Below are positions 56,297-64,000 of a stretch of DNA of 64,000 nt, one piece after another. The position numbers and the translations under genes were made by a program. The DNA comes from Byssochlamys sp. IMV 00236 (lineage: Eukaryota; Ascomycota; Eurotiomycetes; Eurotiales; Thermoascaceae): NCBI GenBank assembly GCA_001931875.2, contig MSJH02000479.1, positions 1 through 64,000 of the forward strand. The letters run 5' to 3'. The first letter of the stretch is position 1. Each line of letters begins with the position of its first letter. The notes below the pieces were generated by a model, which searched no databases, had not been told where the DNA came from, and saw nothing but the letters and a program-made list of their open reading frames with translations.

Positions 56297-59253
56297 TTAA
56301 CGCTGCGTCGGAGGTCGCGTGAGCCCTTGCCTTGCCTGCATATCCCGTTAGTATCTTCCACACTTTGTCAAGTAACTCGAGTACGAACCTTCATCTGTTC
56401 GATCCTGGCCTTCAGTTGGCTGGTCACCTCCGCTGCCCTCTTCCAGTTTTCAGCAGGCTCTGCAGACCGTGCAGGCTGTTCCTCTCCCGAATGACTGCCA
56501 GATCCGTATCTAAGAGAGTTGGATGATCGGATTGGGCTTCCCATGTTTGAAAAGCCAGACCCTACTGTGGGACTCAGTTTATTGTTCCTACCCAAACTAC
56601 CGCTGTCCCTGGAGCTGCGACCCGGAGACTCCATACCATTGTTCTCCTTCTCATCGCTCGGGCTTGGAGACATGTAGTTCCTTGACCGGGCAGCATCAAA
56701 CCGGGATCCCATGTGGAGACCGGAACGGGAGGGCGCCCCGTTACCGTTGCTGCCCGTTTCGTGATATATCGATGCGTGATCCGTCACACCCATATTGAGG
56801 CCATCTGGAACAGTGGGCGGACTAATTGCAGTTGCACGGACAGCCCGTGAGAGCTCACGCTTTAATCGCTCAATCTCCCTCTGCTGCTTCTGTACAGTCT
56901 GCTCCGCCGCCTCAGCATCACTGCGCGCCCTCACTAGCTGTGTCTCCTTAGCCTTTATGCTCAAGACATCTCTCGTATGATCCTCGATCAGCTGCGCATT
57001 CTGGTTCTGCAGTTCGGTGATCTGGGAGGCGAGGCGTGATCGCTCCGATTTGAGGTCTTCATTCATCCTCAACCAGTGCTCCTTTTCGAGGCGAAGCTCT
57101 TCTAGTTCAGCGTGTTCAGCGGCCGCAAGACCTGACATTGCGGGTGCTGCAGGAGCCGGAGCCGGGGCCGGAGCAGGTTCAGCCGCCGCAGATCTTGCAA
57201 TGGGACGCCCAGCAAGGCCTCGACCGAGTCCGAATTTAGGAGGAGCAGGCGTAGGTGCGTCTTCAGATGTCGGAGATGCAACTCGTCGCTGCGGCGAAGC
57301 AGGATTGGCTGCGGGGATCTTTCGCTGCAATTTGAGCCCAGAACCGGGTGTAGCGAGCCCGCTGGTTTTTGGAATACCACCGAGCTTAGACGGAATTCCT
57401 CTGCCAGCAGGCTTAGGCCGAGAGGGAGCTGGCGCAGGTTCCTCTGCAGGTGGAGGAGGAGGAGCCGCCGCCGCTGGAGGAGCCGCTGCAGGAGCCGGTT
57501 TCTTGAGACCCAAAGCGGGCTTCTTTGTCCCAAGAGGCTTCTTGGCTGCTGGAGGAGCAGCTTTGGGGGGAGCTGCCACGGGCTTCGGTTTCTCCTTAGC
57601 CTTGACTTCTGCCGTCTCGTAGAACTCCTTAATCTTCGTTTTCCTGATGTCGTCAAGACCGTCGAGGTACGGATTCATCGCTCGCTCTCCCAAAATCTTC
57701 ATGAGCGTTCCAAGTACCTCAGCTCCCCCGGCACGATTGACCTCGCTCGACTCGGTGAGGAACTTGGTACCGGCTTCAGCTATCGACTTCACTTCAGGCT
57801 TGGAGGGAACTTCCCTGGTCGTCCTGAGGCATCGAATCAAGAACTTCAGCGTCTCCTGCTTGACCTGGGGGTTCTTATGCTTCAGGAACTCAAGGACCTC
57901 CTCGAGACACTCGGACAAGTTCGTTGACGCAAAGACCGAGTCGAGTGCTTGCCCCAGAGCATCTGCTACTGACTGCTTTTTCTCCTTCAATCGTTCCAGC
58001 ATAGGCCCCATGACCGTCGACCTGTATTTACCGAATCCCTGGCGGAGTCCTTTTGCGAGAAGGTCGACACAGTTTGCGGCCACAGTGACCACAGCAACGT
58101 TTGCGTCTTTCATGCACTTCGCCAGCCCTCTCACAATTTCGTCGAAGGGCCCCTCCTTGATCCTCGGCACGTTCAAAGCGTTGTGTAGCGCGTCCAGGGC
58201 GTCCTTTCTGTCTTTCCACTTCGAAGAAGAGAGCTGCTCTTGCAGATCGCTCGGCACCTTGGGCATCACATCAACTGGTTCTGCAAGGTCGAAAACGTCG
58301 ACTTCTCCCTCGTCCTCCTCACCATACTCCTCTCCTTCCCCGCCTTCTCCCTCGTCACCGCCTGGAGCAGCACTAGCAGCCGCCATCGCATCTTGTTGTG
58401 CTCGTGTAAACCTCTCCTGCTTTGGGGGAGCTTCTTGCTTGACATTTTCAAACATCTTTTCGAGGTCCTGCTGTTGTACGGGCTTCAGTTCTCCCCAAAA
58501 CAATGGCTTGATCGCCTCCCTGAGCCACCGGTAAAGCTCCACCGTCAGGTTCTGAGATTCCGCTCGGACGTTCTTATCTGCGTGCGCGAAAACCTTGGGC
58601 AGCACCTTGAGGACCGGTTTCGGGTCCACGATCTTACACCCGTAGTTATGATAGATGGCAGTCAACGCTGCCAGCGACGCGGCAATGATCTTCGGTTGTT
58701 TGTGCGACAGGGCGGGAAGAAGGTCTTCGATCACGGGCTCAGACTTGTCCAGTTCGATGCAGAGCAGTAGAGCTTCTACTGAACTCGTCTTTGCTGCGGC
58801 ACGCATCGACGGAAGGCCCTTCTCCACGATGGGACCGACGGTGGTCCCCCGAGTTCTAGATAGATAGATTAGCCAATCCTTGTAGTGTAAATACCAGGTG
58901 CATCTGGGGAAACACACCTCGTGCACGCTTGGACGCCTCCATATTTCAGAAAGGCGCAATAAGCAGCGAGACCCTCTTGCTGTGCGGCGACGTTGGAGTC
59001 GGCAACAGCACCTTTCCATAGCCCAGGATCCTGCAAGAACGGTCTAAACACAGGGTCCGATTCATCGGGTGTCTTTTCGAACTGCTTTGCAGCATCCTCA
59101 TAGCCCTCTTTCCTGACTTTCCAGTTCTGCCAGACAAGGAATCAGCATCGACATCGACATCGCACGTGGTATGGCGGGGTAGAATTGACGGACCTTGTGT
59201 GTAAAACGATCGGGCAATGGCAAAGACGAAAAGTCCTCTTCTGCCTCCGCCAT
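56297..59253 (-). CDS. alpA: XMAP215/Stu2-family microtubule polymerase (AlpA)
   Basis: Four minus-strand exons (59253-59194, 59126-58918, 58855-56389, 56335-56297) encode 924 aa. Two TOG/HEAT-repeat domains are visible: about 1-230 (NWKVRKEGYEDAAKQFE, KQPKIIAASLAALTAIYHNYG) and about 275-500 (SSSKWKDRKDALDALHNAL, KHKNPQVKQETLKFLIRCL). A basic Pro/Ala/Lys-rich linker binds microtubules in the family. A coiled coil (about 645-725) and a Ser-rich C-terminus follow, and the last exon gives ARQGLTRPPTQR. Two TOG domains plus a coiled coil is the fungal Stu2/Alp14/AlpA architecture; these dimers speed tubulin addition at plus ends. It is divergent from nudF. Confidence 0.94.
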
Positions 59254-60147
59254 ATCTGCGACTATTCAATGATGGATTTCAAGGGTGTCTTGCTTTTCTG
59301 GTTGAGTGACTTTGCCGTTAGCATCCGCACCGCTTGTTAGATCAAATATCGAATAGGTGCGCAGGCAGAAGGTGCTCTGTTAAATTCAACAGATAATGTC
59401 TCATATGATAGAGTAAAGACGCACCTGGTCTATATGTGAGCCCTAAAAGACCAGTCCAACGCGCTCCACTGGCTTTCATGCACAGTGTGCGTAGCGTATA
59501 TACGTAACTTGTCGCACGGAGCAGCTGTCGTCATTCAATAAATAAACAAGGCGGCGCACTGTGCCCGACGGCTTTCGTCTTGATGATGGAATCAGCCTGC
59601 AGCAACCTAGACTCTGACGGTGGCCGTGGTTGTGAAGAACAATGTGCGGAGAAAAGCGACAGCAAGAGATGTCAACAAAGTGTCCGTGGCTGCCATCGCT
59701 GTGGTGACTTCGCGACCCAAGGGAATTCCAGGCTTGGCATTTCCGATGCGGCCCGCGGGCCTGTGGACGTTTCCCCGCTGGTTTGGCGAGACACAACAGA
59801 CTGACAGCACAGCATCATCCAACTCTCCTCCTAGCGTCCAGATGCTGCAGACAAGGCTGCTGCTCTCTAATCTGGCCTGGCTTCAAAACCACCTGCCCCG
59901 TGCTGCTGTTCTTTGTCCTGCAGGAACCACACGCTGACCGCTGCCCGATCAAATAACTAACGCTTCTGGCCCCTGATCCAAAACAAAAACCCCGCGAGCC
60001 ACCAGTGATCTGTTCTGCAGGACATATTCTGCTTCATCTCCGTGGTCGCGAGGCCCAGAGCTAACGTTGAAACTGCCGCTGACGGTTGCGGATGACCGTT
60101 TCTGACATCGACTGTCTCGAGTCACTGCGCTCAATTCTGCCGCGATC
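59254..60147. other. Divergent promoter region of alpA and nudF
   Basis: About 890 bp shared by two divergent microtubule-regulator genes. Open frames on both strands around 59580-59937 overlap each other and carry no signature. No other gene recognised. Confidence 0.6.
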
Positions 60148-61669
60148 ATGAGCCAACTACTCACATCGCGGCAGGCGGAGGAACTGTAAGTGCTCCGGGG
60201 AAGCTGCTGGACCAGCTGACGAGAAGCTAATTGATTCCCGTATAGCCACAAATCCATCATAGCCTACTTGGCTTCTGTGAATCTCCCCAAGAGCTCAGCT
60301 GCCCTGAGGGAGGAGCTCGCGGACTCGATTACCCTGGACGATGCCACAACGAAGAAATATGAAGGGCTACTGGAGAAGAAGTGGACGAGTGTCGTTCGCT
60401 TACAGAAGAAGGTGGGAATATATACGTGGTGCTACCAGCAGAGTCGAATTTAACTGACCGTGCCCCGCTTTCCCCCCCCAGATAATGGACCTAGAATCAA
60501 GATGTGCTGCGCTGCAATCGGAGCTGGATTCTGCCACACCAACATCACTCTCTCGAAGGAATCAGGATCCTGTGTCTTGGCTACCTCGTGCCCCGCCTCG
60601 ACATGATCTTCAGTCGCATCGTGGGCCTGTAACCTGCGTTGCGTTCCACCCGATCTTCTCGTCTCTCGCGTCTGGATCTGAAGATACGACAATCAAAATC
60701 TGGGATTGGGAGCTAGGAGAGCTGGAGAGGACAATCAAAGGTCACACCAGGGCGGTTCTGGATGTGGATTATGGTGGACCTCGAGGTGGTACCTTACTTG
60801 CATCGTGCTCGTCCGATCTAACGATAAAACTGTGGGACCCGTCCGATGAGTACAAAAACATCCGAACGCTTCCCGGTCACGATCACAGTGTCTCTGCAGT
60901 TCGATTCATACCGTCTGGAGCCGCTGGTTCACCTACATCTGGCAATCTTCTTGTCTCCGCGTCAAGAGACAGGACCTTGCGGATATGGGACGTCACAACA
61001 GGATATTGCGTTAAGACGTTGCAGGGCCACTTGGAATGGGTACGTGACGTCGCCCCGTCACCAGATGGCCGTTTTCTCTTCTCCGGTGGAGATGACCGGA
61101 TACCCCGACTCTGGGATATCTCTTCTGGGGAGACGAAGGCGACCTTCCTCGGCCATGAACACGTCGTTGAGTGTGTTGCGTTCGCCCCCGCTACTGCGTA
61201 CCCACACTTGGCTGGGCTGGCTGGGCTTAAGAAGCCACCACCCGCGTCCTCCTCTGCTGAATATGCTGCTACTGGCTCTCGAGACAAGACGATCCGACTA
61301 TGGGACTCTCGGGGGACGTTGATCAAGACGCTGGTTGGACACGACAACTGGGTGCGTGCGCTGGTCTTCCATCCAGGAGGGAAATATCTTCTGTCCGTAT
61401 CAGATGACAAGACCATCCGTTGCTGGGATCTCACCCAGGAGTGCAAGTGCGTTCGCACAATCGACAATGTTCACGGACACTTCGTCAGCTGCATCAGATG
61501 GGCACCCAGTATGCTTAAAGACGCAGCAGCTAATGGGGAGGCAAGCACCAATGGCTCGTCCACGCCCGTAACGAACGGGGCGAAGAAGGACGACCCGAAC
61601 AAACTAGCGATCAGATGTGTGATCGCGACGGGTAGCGTAGACTTGAGTGTACGGGTCTTTGCTTCATAG
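60148..61669 (+). CDS. nudF: Nuclear distribution protein NudF (LIS1/Pac1)
   Basis: Exons 60148-60185, 60246-60411 and 60482-61669 encode 463 aa. The first two exons form the LisH dimerisation motif ([25 protein letters not shown]), followed by a short coiled coil ([22 protein letters not shown]). Seven WD40 repeats make up the rest ([71 protein letters not shown]). A low-complexity Asn/Gly/Ser insert lies in the last repeat, as in other Aspergillus NudF proteins. NudF binds dynein and NudE and is required for nuclear migration along microtubules. The intron 2 acceptor follows an unusually pure C-run. Confidence 0.97.
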
Positions 61670-62938
61670 GAAGCCAAAAGAAAACAGTCTCGAAAAGACT
61701 CACCAGTCATTTCAACGCACAAAAGTGGAAGAAGGATCGGAAGAGACGTGATAACGAACCAACCTCATAAGATAGACCAGGGACAGAGAAGAGACCACCC
61801 ATCGCAAGCATTATTGCCAATCGCCTCATCTGTTTCCCTTTTTTTCTCTTTAGCCACTTCTCCTTCCTCGGCCTCATCCTTGGTACTAGCTCTTTTTATT
61901 ATCCCGAATCTTCTCACTTTCTCGTACATAATCTTCATCCATCCATCCATCCGTCCACACTTACCTACTTCCTCCCTTTCCTTGCCCCTCTTTTGTCCGT
62001 TTCTCTCTCGTCTATCTAACCACTCCTACATACATACATACATACATCTTCTCGCGGTCTTACCTATCCTCCGCAACCCCCCCTTATCATTCGTCCGATC
62101 CGATCCCATCCGATCATCCTGTCGTCCTTTTTCTGATACCCTGCTGAATTGAATTTCTTTCTTCTCACTATTCATCTATCATCCATATTCCCTCTTTCCC
62201 TTCACTGACGGGGGAAGATGTGGTGGGGTTTCTGGCTCCTTTCCTCTCTTCTTGTTGTATATCTTGAGATGCGAAAAGGGTGAAAGAAAATAGCGTTCGA
62301 TCTTCAGATATTAATTATAAAGAACTTAGTTTATAGAGATGTGTTTTGCTACTAGAGGATATAGAGTTGTAATGTATTTATACTTGTAAGGACAGTAGAT
62401 TTGTTTAGTAAGGTTGCTGGACAGAGGGTAGTTGGCTATGGGGGAGGAGGCAACATCTGATGGCGCAAACACAAAATTTTTGCAGGACATATCCCCTGCA
62501 ACTCCATACCTTACAGGTTCTTTTTGTCGAGTACACAGGCTACAGGCTACAGCTTGATTTACTCTACGAAGCAGAATTCACGAATGCTTCCACATCAGTA
62601 ATAGCAGGACTGCGAGATGAGTTTTGAAATGCATTCATGGGTATCTGCAAACTGGAAACCGTGTAAGAACCAAAGGAAACTGAACTGCCCGAGCTGACGT
62701 GAAAATGTTTTTGCCATCGAGATGGATTCTTCTTTTCAGGTAACTCGGGACGGAACGCGAGGGAGCGTGCCGTCAATCTAAGCTAAATGTGCCATGACAG
62801 TCATTAAGTGCCCATTTCCCATTTCCCCTTTAGTGGAGCTGAAAACAGAAAAAGACGCCTTTCAAAGTCACTGACTCCGAGTAGAGAAACAAGTTATTTT
62901 ATTTTTTTTGAAGTGCTCAAATTCTAAGCGGGAATCGC
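61670..62938. other. Convergent intergenic region
   Basis: 3' flanks of nudF and the eL8 gene. Pyrimidine-rich with (CATC)n near 61938-61951 and (TACA)n at 62028-62047. No gene recognised. Confidence 0.6.
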
Positions 62939-63901
62939 TTAGAGCTTGATGGCGTTCTCAACGGCCTTGCGCTTCTTCTCCTGGCGGGCGATGGACTTGG
63001 CACCGAGGATACCACCACCCCAGTGGCGGCGGTTCTCCTCGTACTTGTCGCTGTAGCCCTCCTTGATGGCAGTGACGAGCTTGGCGAACTCGCTCTTGTC
63101 CTCAGCGCGGGTCTCGGTGATGGCGAGGACGGCAGCGGTCTAGAAGAAAGCTGTTAGAAATGATCTGGAATATCTTACCCGAATAGAGGATGTATTTACC
63201 TTCTTGTGGACAACAGTTCCCAGACGGGCCTTGCCCTTGACGATGGCGTACGGGACACCCATCTTGCGGCAGAGGGCAGGGAGGAAGACGACGAGCTCAA
63301 TGGGGTCGACGTCGTGGGCGATCAGGACGAGAGAAGCCTTCTTGTTCTCAACGAGACCGACAACGTGGTTGAGACCGTACTTGACGGCGTAGGGCTTCTT
63401 GGAGACATCCTCCTTCTTCTTGCCCTCAGCGACGGCGGTGGCCTCCTGGAGGAGACGCTCCTTCTTCTCAGCCTTGGACTCGGGGCGGTACTTGTTGAGG
63501 AACTTGAAGGTCTGAGCAGCGGTGTTGCGGTCCAGAGTGTTCTGGAACTGAGCAATGGCCGGGGGAACCTTGAGGCGCATGTTCAGGATCTTCTTCTGGC
63601 GCTGCAGGCGGACATATTCGGGCCACTTGACGAAGCGGGACAGGTTGCGCTTGGGCTGGATGTCCTGGCCGATACCGAAGTTGCGGGGGCGCTTCTCGAT
63701 GAGAGGGCTCTGTGTCTTCGTTAGCACAGAAGTCCAGATGATAGGATTCATCGACGCAGATTAGTACATACCTTGGCGGCCTTCTTGCTAGCACCGGCCT
63801 TACCCTGGGGGTAGGGCGCGGGAGCGGCCTTCTTACCGGACTTAGGGGGCTATCATTGAGAAAAGAAGATGTCAGCGAACCGTGTTCACCAATTGTGGCA
63901 T
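62939..63901 (-). CDS. rpl8: 60S ribosomal protein L8 (eL8, L7a family)
   Basis: Minus-strand exons 63849-63772, 63709-63200 and 63139-62939 are certain. A 12-nt first exon 63901-63890 (ATG CCA CAA TTG, GTGAAC donor) is the best start I can find and gives 266 aa. The sequence is unmistakably eL8: [56 protein letters not shown], the L7Ae core [38 protein letters not shown], and the end [20 protein letters not shown]. The protein sits in the large cytosolic ribosomal subunit. Short first exons and several introns are typical of fungal ribosomal-protein genes. The exact initiator is uncertain. Confidence 0.93.
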
Positions 63902-64000
63902 CTTCTTTGAACTCTAGAGAGCGCATGAGAGAGTATTTCTACTACCCTCATGGCTCAAGCCAGATCATCACCGATGCACAAGCCATTTTCAGGACATGTG

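Noticed and set aside
57017..58534. Long plus-strand open frames of 201 and 295 codons
   Set aside because: Antisense to the XMAP215-like gene; low-complexity Ala/Gly and Ser translations with no domain.
1..64000. tRNA genes, rRNA, CRISPR arrays and intact transposons
   Set aside because: I looked for B-box/T-loop sequences, regular spaced repeats, transposase or reverse-transcriptase motifs and terminal repeats, and found none that held up. A tRNAscan/Infernal run would be decisive for RNA genes.

Overview
The window is nuclear DNA of a filamentous ascomycete, most probably an Aspergillus. The evidence is the gene set (nudF/LIS1, XMAP215/AlpA, Zn2Cys6 factors, GH51 arabinofuranosidase, an intradiol dioxygenase), short introns mostly of 50-100 nt with GT..AG ends and CTRAC-type branch sites, and compact genes on both strands without operons. 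The species cannot be fixed from the sequence. Intergenic DNA is rich in (TAA)n tracts and TTAGTTAACTAA-like palindromes. All exon coordinates were derived by hand from splice signals and reading frame.

Layout. 1-13.4 kb: a Zn2Cys6 protein, an intradiol ring-cleavage dioxygenase, a Vps3-like CORVET tether and, divergent from it, the Golgi coiled-coil protein CASP. 14-24.5 kb: a less orderly stretch with a stop-riddled minus-strand relic, a 5'-truncated FAD oxidoreductase meeting it head to head, an ACC-synthase-like aminotransferase, a 2.2-kb gene-free region with a diverged repeat pair, a cytochrome P450 complete except for one in-frame TAG, and an 844-aa Zn2Cys6 regulator. It resembles a decaying specialised-metabolism locus, but that is inference. 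25.8-30.8 kb: a C2H2-finger protein and the secreted GH51 arabinofuranosidase AbfA.

32-52 kb is mostly housekeeping: cytosolic leucyl-tRNA synthetase divergent from mitochondrial ribosomal protein Mrp49, a TMEM115-type Golgi membrane protein, a LisH-WD40 Set3-complex-like protein, a coiled-coil protein divergent from anthranilate synthase component I, and an epsin. 53.7-55.3 kb holds a full-length but heavily frameshifted SR-protein-kinase pseudogene. The window closes with the XMAP215 homologue AlpA divergent from nudF, and ribosomal protein eL8.

The most notable points are the SRPK pseudogene, the single nonsense codon in the P450, the head-to-head truncated genes near 14.64 kb, a predicted 3-nt micro-exon in mrp49, an optional in-frame 66-nt intron in the TMEM115 gene, and palindromic intergenic elements. 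No clearly novel multi-gene system, CRISPR array, tRNA or intact transposon was recognised.
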